Positions 25,689-34,985 of a DNA stretch of 64,000 nt are shown piece by piece. Both the position numbers and the translations under genes were made by a program. The notes under the pieces were generated by a model, which did no database searches, was not told where the DNA came from, and saw only the letters and a list, made by a program, of their open reading frames with translations. Positions within the stretch are counted from its first letter, which is position 1; each line of letters starts with the position of its first letter. This stretch comes from Paraburkholderia sp. (GTDB lineage Bacteria > Pseudomonadota > Gammaproteobacteria > Burkholderiales > Burkholderiaceae), in the NCBI GenBank assembly GCA_004322045.1, contig SCRN01000010.1:124001-188000 (forward strand), written 5' to 3'.

Positions 25689-27296
25689 ATGCTCTACTGG
25701 GAGAGAATCTTGCGATTGCCGATCGGCAAACTGCGCCTCGCGTCCGCGTTTCTTGCACTGTCGCTAATAATCGCCGGATGTGCAAGCACGGGCGGCATTG
25801 CGCCGCAACGGCAGACGCTCGATGCAGCAACGCTCGACCCCGGCGCCGCCGTGCGCGCGGCCGATCGCAGCGCAGGCTGGCCCGATGCCAACTGGTGGCG
25901 TGCCTTCGGCGATGCTCAGCTCGATACGCTAGTCGCCGCCGCCATCGCAGGCAGCCCGACGCTGGCGGCGGCCGACGCGCGCGTACGGCAAGCGCAGTCG
26001 CTCGCCGGCGTCGCCGCGGCCGAACTCGCGCCCCATCTGAACGGCAACCTGTCGATCACTCGCGAACACTGGGCCGACAATCCGCTGTATTACGGCCCCG
26101 GCCCGCTCGCCAATCAAAACACTTGGAATAACACCGGCACGCTCGGGCTGTCCTACCGCCTCGATCTGTGGGGTGGCGACGCGCACGCGCATGAGCAAGC
26201 GCTGGATACCGCCCACCAGCGCGCCGCCGACGAACGCGCCGCGCAGCTGGAACTCGAAGTCAATCTAGTGCGCGCCTATGTCGACTTCTCCGAGCAGTTC
26301 GCGTTGCGCGATATCGCGACCGATATGCTGGCGCGGCAGCGCCAACTGGTCGCGCTTGCGCAGCGGCGCCTCGCAGGCGGCATCGGCACGCAGCTCGACC
26401 TGAGCCAAGCACAGGCACCGCTGCCCGAATACGAACGCCAAATAGAGGCGCTGGAAGAAGCGATCGAACTCGATCGCAATCAATTGGCGGCGCTGATGGG
26501 TCGAGGCCCCGGCGCGGGCGCTTCGCTGACGCGGCCGGCGCTCGCATTGGACGCGCCGGTAGGCCTGCCCTCGCACCTGCCCGCCGAGCTCATCGGTCAC
26601 CGTCCCGACGTCGTCGCCGCGCGCTGGGCGGTCGCCGGCGCCGCGCGCGGCGTCGATGTCGCGCATGCGGCGTTCTACCCCAACATCAATCTGCTGGCAT
26701 CGCTGGGCGGGTTTGCCGTCGGCGGCCCGTTGTTCCAGTTTCTGCATGCGGCGAACGGCGGTTGGACCGCCGGGCCGGCGCTGTCGCTCCCGATCTTCGA
26801 CGGCGGCGCCCTGCGCGGGCGCCTCGGCGCCGCGGCGGCGGGCTACGACGAAGCCGTCGAACACTACAACGCCGCCGTGATTGCGGCGCTCAAACAGATC
26901 GCCGACCAGATCGTGCGGCTGCATTCGCTCGCCGCGCAGGAGGACGATGCGCTGCGCTCGGCGAGCCTCGCCGAGCGCAGCTATCGGCTCGCGCAAGTCG
27001 GCTTCGAACGAGGTTTGAACGATTACGTGAACGTCGTCGTCGGCCAAACGCAGTGGCTCGGTGCGCAGCAGCGCGTCGCCCAGGTGCGCGCCGCGCGGCT
27101 CGCGGCCTACGCGTCCTTGATGGGTGCGCTCGGCGGCGGGCTGAGCACGCCGGCCGACGGCCCCGAGACGGTCACGATGAAACCCTCCCGCGAAGGGGCA
27201 AGCTCGAGCGCAGCGGCAGCGCACGACCAGACTGCGCGGCAAGCGCCCGAGCAGCCGTCGTCCAGGGCGGCCCACGCAGACAACGGCTCTCGCTAG
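25689..27296 (+). CDS. Outer-membrane efflux lipoprotein (NodT/OprM family)
   Basis: A 535-aa outer-membrane factor. The lipobox is SLIIAGC near residue 31, followed by NWWRAFGDAQLDTLVAAAIA and two repeated TolC-type helical/strand halves (LGLSYRLDLWGGD, and PIFDGGALRGRLG). It forms the exit duct of a tripartite pump. A TTG at 25710 has a better ribosome site (GGGAGAG) and gives a tidy signal peptide, so the true start may be there. The last 35 residues are a low-complexity tail. First gene of the OMF-FUSC-DUF1656-MFP operon. Confidence 0.88.
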   Translation: MLYWERILRLPIGKLRLASAFLALSLIIAGCASTGGIAPQRQTLDAATLDPGAAVRAADRSAGWPDANWWRAFGDAQLDTLVAAAIAGSPTLAAADARVRQAQSLAGVAAAELAPHLNGNLSITREHWADNPLYYGPGPLANQNTWNNTGTLGLSYRLDLWGGDAHAHEQALDTAHQRAADERAAQLELEVNLVRAYVDFSEQFALRDIATDMLARQRQLVALAQRRLAGGIGTQLDLSQAQAPLPEYERQIEALEEAIELDRNQLAALMGRGPGAGASLTRPALALDAPVGLPSHLPAELIGHRPDVVAARWAVAGAARGVDVAHAAFYPNINLLASLGGFAVGGPLFQFLHAANGGWTAGPALSLPIFDGGALRGRLGAAAAGYDEAVEHYNAAVIAALKQIADQIVRLHSLAAQEDDALRSASLAERSYRLAQVGFERGLNDYVNVVVGQTQWLGAQQRVAQVRAARLAAYASLMGALGGGLSTPADGPETVTMKPSREGASSSAAAAHDQTARQAPEQPSSRAAHADNGSR

Positions 27297-27306
27297 GGCA
27301 CGCATC

Positions 27307-29493
27307 ATGGCCGATCCAACCTTTTCCCGCGCGCGCTCGCTCGATGCGCTACAAACCGCCTTCGCCGATTGGGCGCGATCGGACGGGCGTACTTGGATTT
27401 ACTTGTTCAAGGCCCTGGCCGCCGCGTTCCTGGCGTTGGGCATCGCGATGCGGCTCGAACTACCGCAACCGCGCACGGCCATGACGACAGTCTTCATCGT
27501 CATGCAACCGCAAAGCGGTGCGATTCTCGCCAAGAGCTTTTATCGGATCGGCGGCACGCTGGTCGGCCTGATCGCGACGCTCGTTCTAATTGCGGCATTC
27601 GCGCCTCAGCGCGAGTTGTTCTTGGGCGCGCTCGCCTTGTGGACCGGCATCTGCACAGCGGGCGCCGCACGCAACCGCAACTTCCGCTCGTACGGGTTCT
27701 TGCTGGCCGGGTACACCGCCGCATTGATCGGCATCCCCGCCGCGCAGCATCCCGAAGGCGCGTTTCTGGCGGCGCTCACGCGCGCGGCCGAGGTCACGCT
27801 CGGCGTGCTGTGCGCCGGCTTCGTCGGCGCTCTCGTCCTGCCGCAGCAAGCTAGCTTGCAAATGCGCACGACGGTGCGTGCCCGCTTTTCCGCCTTCGTC
27901 GAATACGTGTCCGCCGCGCTCGCGGGGCGCGTCGAGCGCGCGCAGATCGAACGCACCAACGCGCGCTTTCTCGCCGAAATCGTGGGCTTCGAAGCGATGC
28001 GCAGCATCGCCGTATTCGAAGGCGCCGAGACGCGCGGCCGCAGCGGCCGTCTCGCGCGCTTGAACAGCGAATTCATGACGGCTTCCACCCGTTTTCACGC
28101 GCTCCATCAACTGATGAATCGCCTACGCAGCGCCGGCGCCACCCGGGCCGTCGATGCCCTCGAACCGTATTTCAAGGAACTCGCGCCGCTGCTGCATCCG
28201 CCCGGCGAGCCGGTGCTCACGGCCGCCGACGCCGCCGGCTCCGCTAGCAAGCTCGACGCGTTCAAGGCCGCGCTGCCGCGCCGCGTGCGCGAGGCCCGCG
28301 TCGTGCTGGCCGCGCAGCCCGGCTTTCCCTTGCTCGACTTCGATACGGCCGCCGAATTGCTCTACCGGTTCGTCGACGACATGCACGCCTATGCGCTCAC
28401 CTACGCGTCGCTCGCCGCGGCGACGCATGAGCGCGAACGCTGGCCCGAACGCTACGAGCCGAAAACGAATGCCGTGCTGACCGCAATCTCGGGGCTGCGC
28501 GGGGCGATCGTAATGGCCGTGCTCAGCGCGTTTTGGGTCGCCTCCGCTTGGCCCAACGGCACGGTGCTCGTGCTCAATGCGGCCGCCGTCTGCGCATTGG
28601 CCTCTTCTTCGCCGCACCCCACGCGTATGACCTACCAAATGGCCGCCGGCACCCTCCTCGCCACGCTCGTCGGCTTCGTCGAAGTCTTCGGCGTCTATCC
28701 TCGCATCGACGGCTTCGCGCTGCTGTGCGCGGCCCTTGCGCCACCGCTCGCCCTCGGCATCTGGATGACGACTCGGCCCAAGCTCGCGGGATACGGCGCC
28801 GGCTATTGCATTTTCTTTTGCGTGCTGGCGGGACCCGACAACCTCGTGAGCTACGACCCGGCCGGCTTTGCCAACGATGCCATCGCGTTGGTGCTGTCGA
28901 TAGCGGCCTGTGCGATCGCGTATTCGGTGCTCCTGCCGCCATCGACCCCCTGGCTGCGCCGCCATCTGCTGGCCGATTTGCGGCGGCAGGTCGTGCTGGC
29001 TTGCCAGGCGCCGCTCGCCCGCGTGCGAGGGCGCTTCGAAAGCCGGGCACGCGATTTGGCGTTTCAAGCCGATGCGCTAATGGAGCGCGATCCGGCCGCG
29101 CGCCGTGACGCGCTCGCTTGGCTCATCGCCGTGCTGGAAGTGGGCCATGCCGTTATCGATTTGCGCGGCGAGTTGGGCCAACTGCCCAGCGATGCGCGCT
29201 ACGCGGCGACGATGCCCTGGCGGCGTTCGATCGCGCGCTCGGCCAAAACGCTGACCGCGCTGTTCGCGCGCCCGGCAGCCGCGCGGCTGGACGCGGCGCT
29301 GGCCGCCAACGTCGACGCGATCGCCGCGACCCAACAAGCGTTGGCCGCATTCGCGCCGCCGCGCGAAGACCGCCATCGCCTGCAACGCATCTTGAGCTAC
29401 CTGCACTTCGTGCGCACGGCGCTCATCGACCCGCAATCGCCGCTCGCGCAGGATGCGCTTGCATCTGGCCGCGACGACGCGGCGCAAGCATGA
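27307..29493 (+). CDS. FUSC-family inner-membrane transporter (AaeB-like)
   Basis: A 728-aa protein with two hydrophobic blocks, each of several helices (about residues 30-180 and 395-550), each followed by a long cytoplasmic region: the FUSC layout seen in the p-hydroxybenzoate exporter AaeB and fusaric-acid pumps. Typical stretches are PRTAMTTVFIVMQPQSGAI and NGTVLVLNAAAVCALASSS. It exports aromatic acids or related toxic acids with the membrane-fusion and outer-membrane partners. Ten bp separate it from the OMF gene; its stop overlaps an ATG, but translation of the next gene probably starts 15 bp later. Confidence 0.87.
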   Translation: MADPTFSRARSLDALQTAFADWARSDGRTWIYLFKALAAAFLALGIAMRLELPQPRTAMTTVFIVMQPQSGAILAKSFYRIGGTLVGLIATLVLIAAFAPQRELFLGALALWTGICTAGAARNRNFRSYGFLLAGYTAALIGIPAAQHPEGAFLAALTRAAEVTLGVLCAGFVGALVLPQQASLQMRTTVRARFSAFVEYVSAALAGRVERAQIERTNARFLAEIVGFEAMRSIAVFEGAETRGRSGRLARLNSEFMTASTRFHALHQLMNRLRSAGATRAVDALEPYFKELAPLLHPPGEPVLTAADAAGSASKLDAFKAALPRRVREARVVLAAQPGFPLLDFDTAAELLYRFVDDMHAYALTYASLAAATHERERWPERYEPKTNAVLTAISGLRGAIVMAVLSAFWVASAWPNGTVLVLNAAAVCALASSSPHPTRMTYQMAAGTLLATLVGFVEVFGVYPRIDGFALLCAALAPPLALGIWMTTRPKLAGYGAGYCIFFCVLAGPDNLVSYDPAGFANDAIALVLSIAACAIAYSVLLPPSTPWLRRHLLADLRRQVVLACQAPLARVRGRFESRARDLAFQADALMERDPAARRDALAWLIAVLEVGHAVIDLRGELGQLPSDARYAATMPWRRSIARSAKTLTALFARPAAARLDAALAANVDAIAATQQALAAFAPPREDRHRLQRILSYLHFVRTALIDPQSPLAQDALASGRDDAAQA

Positions 29494-29507
29494 AGGAGAA
29501 GCCGCCC

Positions 29508-29708
29508 ATGTCCCGCGAGATCGCCGTGCTCGGCGCTTACATTCCCGCGCTCGTGCCGCTGTGCATCGGCGGCGCCGCGCTCACCTGGCTCGTCGACCGC
29601 CTGCTCGCGACCCTCGGGCTTTACCGTTTCGTGTGGCACCCGGCGCTGTTTCGCGCGAGCCTGCTCGCGTGCATCTGCAGCGTCGTGGGGTTGGCCGTGT
29701 ATCGCTAA
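29508..29708 (+). CDS. DUF1656 (AaeX-like) small membrane protein
   Basis: A 66-aa protein with two helices, GAYIPALVPLCIGGAALTWL and LFRASLLACICSVVGLAVY, matching DUF1656/AaeX, the conserved small component found between FUSC and fusion-protein genes. AAGGAG lies 9 bp before the ATG at 29508; an earlier ATG at 29490 overlaps the FUSC stop but would place the ribosome site inside the gene. Role in the pump is not established. Confidence 0.82.
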   Translation: MSREIAVLGAYIPALVPLCIGGAALTWLVDRLLATLGLYRFVWHPALFRASLLACICSVVGLAVYR

Positions 29709-29759
29709 ACGTTAAACGCTGAAGGCTGAACGCTGAATGCCTTTCTATCGACTCTCATC

Positions 29760-30623
29760 ATGACGCTTCGACACATCATCGGTTTCATCGCGACGGCGCT
29801 CGTTTTCGTGCTTGCGCTGGCCCTCGGCCGCTCGCTCTGGGTACATTACATGGACGAGCCGTGGACGCGCGACGGCCGCGTGCGAGCACAAATCGTCAAC
29901 GTGGCGCCCGATGTCTCCGGCGCGGTCGTGGACCTGCCGATCGCCGACAACATGCTCGTCAAGAAGGGCCAGGTGCTGATGCAGATCGACCCGGCGCACT
30001 ACCGGATCGCGGTGGAACAGGCCGAAGCCGCCGTCGCCGCGAGCCGCGCTCAATGGCGGATGCGGCAGGCGGAGGCCGCGCGGCGCGCCGATATGGATAG
30101 CCTCGTCGTCTCGAAGGAAAGCCGCGAAAATGCAACGAGCGCGGCAGCCAGCGCACAGGCGCTCTATCAGCAGGCAGTGGCCGCGCTCGACGCCGCCAAG
30201 CTCAATCTCGCGCGCACCACGCTCGTCTCGCCGGTGGATGGCTACGTCACCAACCTGTCCGTATTTCGCGGCGACTACGCGAGCGCGGGCGTGCCCAAAC
30301 TCGCGATCGTGGACAGTCATTCCTTTTGGGTTTATGGCTATTTCGAGGAAACCAAACTGCCGCGCGTGAAAATCGGCGCGAAGGCGCACATGCGCTTGAT
30401 GAGCGGCGGCGTGCTGCAAGGCCACGTGGAGAGCATCTCGCGCGGCATCTACGACCGCGACAATCCGCAAAGCCGCGAACTCGTCGCCGACGTCAATCCG
30501 ACTTTCAACTGGGTGCGTCTCGCGCAGCGCGTGCCGGTGCGGATTCACATCGACCAAATTCCGGATGGCGTGGTGCTCGCCGCCGGTACGACGTGCACCG
30601 TGGTCGTGTCGCCGACGAAGTGA
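29760..30623 (+). CDS. HlyD-family membrane-fusion protein (AaeA-like)
   Basis: A 287-aa periplasmic adaptor. An N-terminal membrane anchor (IIGFIATALVFVLALALG) is followed by the biotinyl-lipoyl half VNVAPDVSGAVVDLPI, a short helical hairpin (residues 85-145), the second lipoyl half TLVSPVDGYVTNL and the beta-barrel. It links the FUSC transporter to the OMF duct. Last gene of the operon, followed by a hairpin. Confidence 0.88.
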   Translation: MTLRHIIGFIATALVFVLALALGRSLWVHYMDEPWTRDGRVRAQIVNVAPDVSGAVVDLPIADNMLVKKGQVLMQIDPAHYRIAVEQAEAAVAASRAQWRMRQAEAARRADMDSLVVSKESRENATSAAASAQALYQQAVAALDAAKLNLARTTLVSPVDGYVTNLSVFRGDYASAGVPKLAIVDSHSFWVYGYFEETKLPRVKIGAKAHMRLMSGGVLQGHVESISRGIYDRDNPQSRELVADVNPTFNWVRLAQRVPVRIHIDQIPDGVVLAAGTTCTVVVSPTK

Positions 30624-30655
30624 CGGCGTAAAGGCGGCTCGGGCGAGAAGAAAAG

Positions 30656-30677
30656 ACGGGGCGCAAGGGCGCCCCGT
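30656..30677. terminator. Hairpin between convergent genes
   Basis: A perfect stem ACGGGGCGC (30656-30664) and GCGCCCCGT (30669-30677) with loop AAGG. Short pyrimidine-rich runs follow on both strands. Likely shared terminator of the efflux operon and the receptor gene. Confidence 0.65.
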
Positions 30678-30690
30678 TCTGCGTTCGCTT

Positions 30691-32367
30691 TTAACCCGCC
30701 GCGCGCAGCTTGAACTTGCCGACCAAGCGCTTGAGCGATTGCGCTTGATCTTCGAGCGAGCGGGCAGCGGCCGTCGCCTCTTCGACGAGAGCGGCATTTT
30801 GCTGCGTGCCGGCATCCATTTGCGTGACGGCGCGGTTCACTTCCTCGATGCCCGCGCTCTGCTCCGACGATGCGGCCGAGATTTCGCCCATGATGTCCGT
30901 GACGCGCTTGACCGCCTTCACGACCTCGTCCATCGTTTGGCCGGCGTCTTGCGCCAAGCTCGATCCGTTCGCCACGCGCTCGAGCGACGTGTTGATGAGC
31001 GTTTTGATCTCTTTGGCGGCAGCCGCGCTGCGTTGCGCCAAGCTGCGCACTTCACCCGCCACCACGGCGAAGCCGCGGCCCTGCTCGCCTGCACGCGCCG
31101 CTTCCACGGCGGCGTTCAGCGCCAAGATGTTCGTCTGGAACGCGATACCGTCGATCACGCCGATGATGTCGCCGATGCTCTTGGCGCTGTCGTTGATCTG
31201 GCCCATCGTCGTGACGACGCGCGACACCACCTCGCCGCAAGTCGACGCGATTTCCGACGCGTTGTTGGCGAGCGAACTCGCTTGCTTGGCGTTGTCGGCG
31301 TTCTGCTTCACCGTCGAGGTGAGTTCCTCCATGCTCGTCGCCGTCCGCTCGAGGGAGACCGCCTGCAACTCCGTGCGTTGCGACAAGTCGAGGTTGCCCA
31401 TCGAGATTTCGCCGGCCGCCGAGGAGATCGCCTCCGCGCTCGCGGCGATTTCGCCGACTGTCGCCGCAAGCCCCGTTTGCATCTCCGAGAGCGCATAGAG
31501 CATGCTGGCATCGTCCTTCTTGCCGAGGGCAATCCGGTTGGACAGATCGCCCGCCGCGATATGGCTCGCGATTTCCTTGGCATAGACAGGCTCGCCGCCC
31601 AGTTGCCGCGTCAAGCGCCGCACCACCGCCTCGCTGACGAAAAACGCGACGATCATCAGCGCGACGGTCATCGCCGCCATCATGACGAACGAGGATTTGA
31701 AGATGAACGCCGATTTCTCGATCGTCGCCTTGGCCTGGGTGCCGCGGCGCGCGACGAGCGCATCGACTTGCTTTTCGAGTTTGCCGGTCTCGACGAGCAG
31801 GGACACGTCCTGCATGCCCACTTGCCAGTTCATTTGCGATAGATCGAGCGATTGCGCCTTCACGAGCGTGACGAAATCACGCAGGTGGCCCGCCCACGCG
31901 CCGACGTCGGCGCTGAATTTTTTCTGCTCGGTGATGCCTTCGCTATCCGACGCATCCGTGTATTGCTGCAGCGTCGCGAGTTCACCGTTGATGGCGGCGA
32001 GCCCCTTATCGACCTCGACGCCCAATTCGTCGCGCTCTTTGGCCGTCGTCGCCGTCAGCAACATCTTTTGCGCGCGGCTGGCGCGCAGCACGTCGGCGCG
32101 CACTTCTTCCACCGCGCGGCTGGCGACATGGCCCTGTTCGTAGATCGATTTGGTCGAACCGTTCAAGCGTTCGATCTGCGTCAATGAGAAAACGCCGATG
32201 ACGAGCGTGCCCACGAGCACGACTGCAAACGCCAAGCGTAACGACGCCTTGACCGACAAGCCGCCCAATTTCCTCTTCACCGCGCGCTTGTGCGACCGGC
32301 TGCCAGCCCCCGCGCCGTCAGGAACGAACCCCGCGCCGGACCGTTTGCCCAGCGAAACTGCCTTCAT
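30691..32367 (-). CDS. Methyl-accepting chemotaxis protein
   Basis: A 558-aa classical receptor. A basic cytoplasmic N-terminus of about 40 residues precedes TM1 ([18 protein letters not shown]). A periplasmic four-helix-bundle sensor spans about 65-220. TM2 ([17 protein letters not shown]) leads into a HAMP domain, methylation helices and the tip [20 protein letters not shown]. The ATG at 32367 has a G-rich ribosome site 7 bp upstream; the longer TTG start adds two residues. No terminal CheR-docking pentapeptide is visible. Ligand unknown. Confidence 0.88.
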   Translation of the reverse strand: MKAVSLGKRSGAGFVPDGAGAGSRSHKRAVKRKLGGLSVKASLRLAFAVVLVGTLVIGVFSLTQIERLNGSTKSIYEQGHVASRAVEEVRADVLRASRAQKMLLTATTAKERDELGVEVDKGLAAINGELATLQQYTDASDSEGITEQKKFSADVGAWAGHLRDFVTLVKAQSLDLSQMNWQVGMQDVSLLVETGKLEKQVDALVARRGTQAKATIEKSAFIFKSSFVMMAAMTVALMIVAFFVSEAVVRRLTRQLGGEPVYAKEIASHIAAGDLSNRIALGKKDDASMLYALSEMQTGLAATVGEIAASAEAISSAAGEISMGNLDLSQRTELQAVSLERTATSMEELTSTVKQNADNAKQASSLANNASEIASTCGEVVSRVVTTMGQINDSAKSIGDIIGVIDGIAFQTNILALNAAVEAARAGEQGRGFAVVAGEVRSLAQRSAAAAKEIKTLINTSLERVANGSSLAQDAGQTMDEVVKAVKRVTDIMGEISAASSEQSAGIEEVNRAVTQMDAGTQQNAALVEEATAAARSLEDQAQSLKRLVGKFKLRAAG

Positions 32368-32770
32368 ATGCAACCCCCTTCTTATTGCGCGCCACCGTGG
32401 GTAGGGCGACGAAAGCCGTGTGTACCTTTTCGGGTCAACGGCAACTTTGATGTCGTTCTTTAATTCGCGACCGCCAATGTAAACCCGATGTGGCGCACTC
32501 GTGGCGCGCCGCTGGCTTTATAACCCGCCAAAAAGACGGCGCGGTGAGGCGGCGAGTTGGCCGGCAACTTCGCGCCTGCGTGGGGTCTCCCATTTTCGAC
32601 CGACGCCGGACCGATAGCGGACCGATGTTCGCCCATACCCGGCCCGCACAGCGCCGCGCCCACTTCTTGCACCGTCGGCAGCAGAGATGTCCTATTTGCG
32701 ACAAACTTTGTCCTATTATTCATTTCGAGACAATCTACACTCGATTCGTATCCAGACGAACCGAATCCTT

Positions 32771-32795
32771 GCTTGCCGCGATCGTCGCGGCAAGC
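32771..32795 (+). promoter_or_regulatory. Inverted repeat in fsr leader
   Basis: GCTTGCCGCGA and TCGCGGCAAGC form a perfect 11-bp stem with a TCG loop, 41 bp before the fsr start. It is followed by CTTT-rich sequence and could act as an attenuator or an operator. The 460-bp gap 32368-32836 holds no gene I can support; the sequence TGTCCTATT is directly repeated at 32687 and 32708. Confidence 0.4.
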
Positions 32796-32836
32796 GCCGT
32801 CTTTCCGCTGTCTTTCCTTTTCTCACCGTGCGAACC

Positions 32837-34102
32837 ATGCAAACCACAGTCCCCAAAGACGGCCTTGCCGCGGCGCAGGCCACGGCCGCATCGCCCCCGC
32901 CTCACGCCAATGCGACCGCCGCCGTCTCGCGCACCGTCTATTCGGTACTCGGCGCGATCAGCTTCTCGCATCTGCTGAACGACATGATTCAGTCGTTGAT
33001 CCTTGCGATCTACCCGATGCTCAAGCAAAACTTCTCGTTGTCGTTCGCTCAGATCGGCCTCATTACGCTTACCTACCAGATCACGGCCTCGCTGCTGCAG
33101 CCGCTCGTCGGGCTCTACACCGACAAGCGTCCGCAGCCCTACTCGCTGCCGGTCGGCATGGGCTTCACGCTCTCGGGGCTCGTGCTGATGTCCGTCGCGT
33201 CGCACTTCAGCGTCCTGCTCATCGCGGCAGCGCTCGTCGGCTGCGGCTCCTCGGTGTTTCACCCGGAATCGTCGCGCGTCGCGCGCATGGCCTCGGGCGG
33301 ACGCTATGGGCTCGCACAATCGCTGTTCCAAGTCGGTGGCAATGCCGGCTCGTCGCTCGGCCCGCTGCTTGCCGCACTGATCGTGATTCCGCACGGCCAG
33401 CGCAGCATCGCGTGGTTCTCGGTGGCCGCGCTCGTGGCGATGGTCGTCCTCGCGAACATCGGGCGCTGGTATAGCCGGCATCCGGCTACGAAGAAGAAGG
33501 CCAGCTCGCGCATGCTGCATCCGTCGTTGTCGAAATCGCGCGTGGCGCTCGCGATCGGCGTGCTCGTGCTGCTCGTCTTCTCGAAGTACTTTTATTTGGC
33601 GAGCCTGAACAGCTACTTCACGTTCTATCTGATCGACAAGTTTCACCTGTCGGTCCAAGCGGCGCAGATCCATCTGTTCGTCTTCCTCGCCGCCGTGGCC
33701 GCGGGCACGATCATCGGCGGCCCGGTTGGCGATCGCATCGGCCGCAAGTACGTGATCTGGGCCTCGATTCTCGGCGTCGCGCCCTTCACGCTGCTCTTGC
33801 CCTATGCGAATCTGTTCTGGACCGGCGCACTGACGGTCGTTATCGGGGTCGTGCTGGCCTCCGCGTTCTCGGCCATCATCGTCTACGCGCAAGAGCTGAT
33901 TCCCGGCAACGTCGGCATGGTGGCGGGCCTGTTCTTCGGCTTCGCGTTCGGGCTCGGCGGCGTGGGCGCAGCCGTGCTCGGCGATCTGGCCGACGCAACG
34001 AGCATCGGTTTCGTCTACAAGGTTTGCTCGTTCCTGCCGCTGATCGGCGTGCTGACGGTCTTCCTGCCCAATCTCGAACACAAACGCCAGGCGCATGCCT
34101 GA
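32837..34102 (+). CDS. fsr: MFS exporter, fosmidomycin resistance protein Fsr family
   Basis: A 421-aa twelve-helix major facilitator. Family markers are SHLLNDMIQSLILAIYPML at the start, QPLVGLYTDKRPQPYSLPVG (motif A loop), FHPESSRVARMASGGR and the second-half YLASLNSYFTFYLI. Fsr pumps fosmidomycin and perhaps related phosphonates or short-chain alcohols out of the cell. I start at 32837, where homology begins; the frame opens 150 bp earlier without support. Single gene. Confidence 0.88.
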   Translation: MQTTVPKDGLAAAQATAASPPPHANATAAVSRTVYSVLGAISFSHLLNDMIQSLILAIYPMLKQNFSLSFAQIGLITLTYQITASLLQPLVGLYTDKRPQPYSLPVGMGFTLSGLVLMSVASHFSVLLIAAALVGCGSSVFHPESSRVARMASGGRYGLAQSLFQVGGNAGSSLGPLLAALIVIPHGQRSIAWFSVAALVAMVVLANIGRWYSRHPATKKKASSRMLHPSLSKSRVALAIGVLVLLVFSKYFYLASLNSYFTFYLIDKFHLSVQAAQIHLFVFLAAVAAGTIIGGPVGDRIGRKYVIWASILGVAPFTLLLPYANLFWTGALTVVIGVVLASAFSAIIVYAQELIPGNVGMVAGLFFGFAFGLGGVGAAVLGDLADATSIGFVYKVCSFLPLIGVLTVFLPNLEHKRQAHA

Positions 34103-34154
34103 GCTTCACCTGTGGCCCCGCCTTCGCGCGGGGTCGTTGCGCCTGAACGTTGCG

Positions 34155-34985
34155 TTAGCTGCCGGCTTGCTCCGTGGCAGCCCGCGCGCGCAGGAAACGC
34201 CCCAGCACGCCGGACGAATAACTCGCCGCGATGTCGGTCAAGAACGTAGTGAACGAGGCCGTGGCGTGATCGTCCGCGGTATCCGAAATCGTTCGCACGA
34301 TCGCGCACGGCACGCCATGCTCGAAGCACACTTGCGCCATCGCCGCGCCTTCCATCTCCACGGCCATCGCTTCGGGTAGCGCGCTCGCCAGCGCGCGCAC
34401 TTCGCTCGCGCTCGACACGAAGCGGTCGCCGCTGACGATCAACCCTCGATGTACGCGCGGCGCATCGAACGCGAACCGCTCGGCGAGCGCATGGGCCTCT
34501 TCGGCAATAAAGCGCATGCAGGCGGCTTCGAGCGCATCGGCCAGCGGCGCATGCGCCGGAAAGTGCGAACGCTCCAAGAGCGGCACTTCGTAGCGCGGAA
34601 ACAGCGGCGAGGCGTCCATGTCGTGCTGCAGCAGCGCATCGGCCACCACGATATCGCCCACGCGCACACCGGCCCCAACGCCACCCGCCACCCCTGTAAA
34701 CACCATCGACGCGACGCCGAAGACGTGAATCAGCGCGCTCGCGCTGGCGGCGGCTGCCACTTTTCCGACCCGAGCGAGCGTCACAACGCACGGCACGCCG
34801 TAAGCGGTGCCGATGTGGTAATCGCGCTTGCCCAGCGTCACCGTACGCATGCCGCCCTCGGCGCGCATCGCTTCGATGAGATCGCCCAGCTCCTGCGGCA
34901 ACGCGGCGAGCACGCCGAGACGAGGCGCAGCGACGTCACCACTGGCGGTGCCCGCACCGTACATAGCGTCCATAGGGAGACTCAT
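34155..34985 (-). CDS. mtnN: 5'-methylthioadenosine/S-adenosylhomocysteine nucleosidase
   Basis: A 276-aa MTAN/Pfs-type nucleosidase: LGVLAALPQEL at the start, the TGVAGGVG phosphorylase-fold loop, VSGDRF, AVEMEGAAMAQVC (catalytic Glu and nucleoside-binding Met-Glu) and RTISDTAD with the catalytic Asp. It cleaves MTA and SAH to adenine plus the thioribose product. It is about 40 residues longer than the E. coli enzyme at the ends. Its ATG overlaps the uvrD stop (ATGA), so the two are translationally coupled, although 34973 and 34964 are possible starts. Confidence 0.85.
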   Translation of the reverse strand: MSLPMDAMYGAGTASGDVAAPRLGVLAALPQELGDLIEAMRAEGGMRTVTLGKRDYHIGTAYGVPCVVTLARVGKVAAAASASALIHVFGVASMVFTGVAGGVGAGVRVGDIVVADALLQHDMDASPLFPRYEVPLLERSHFPAHAPLADALEAACMRFIAEEAHALAERFAFDAPRVHRGLIVSGDRFVSSASEVRALASALPEAMAVEMEGAAMAQVCFEHGVPCAIVRTISDTADDHATASFTTFLTDIAASYSSGVLGRFLRARAATEQAGS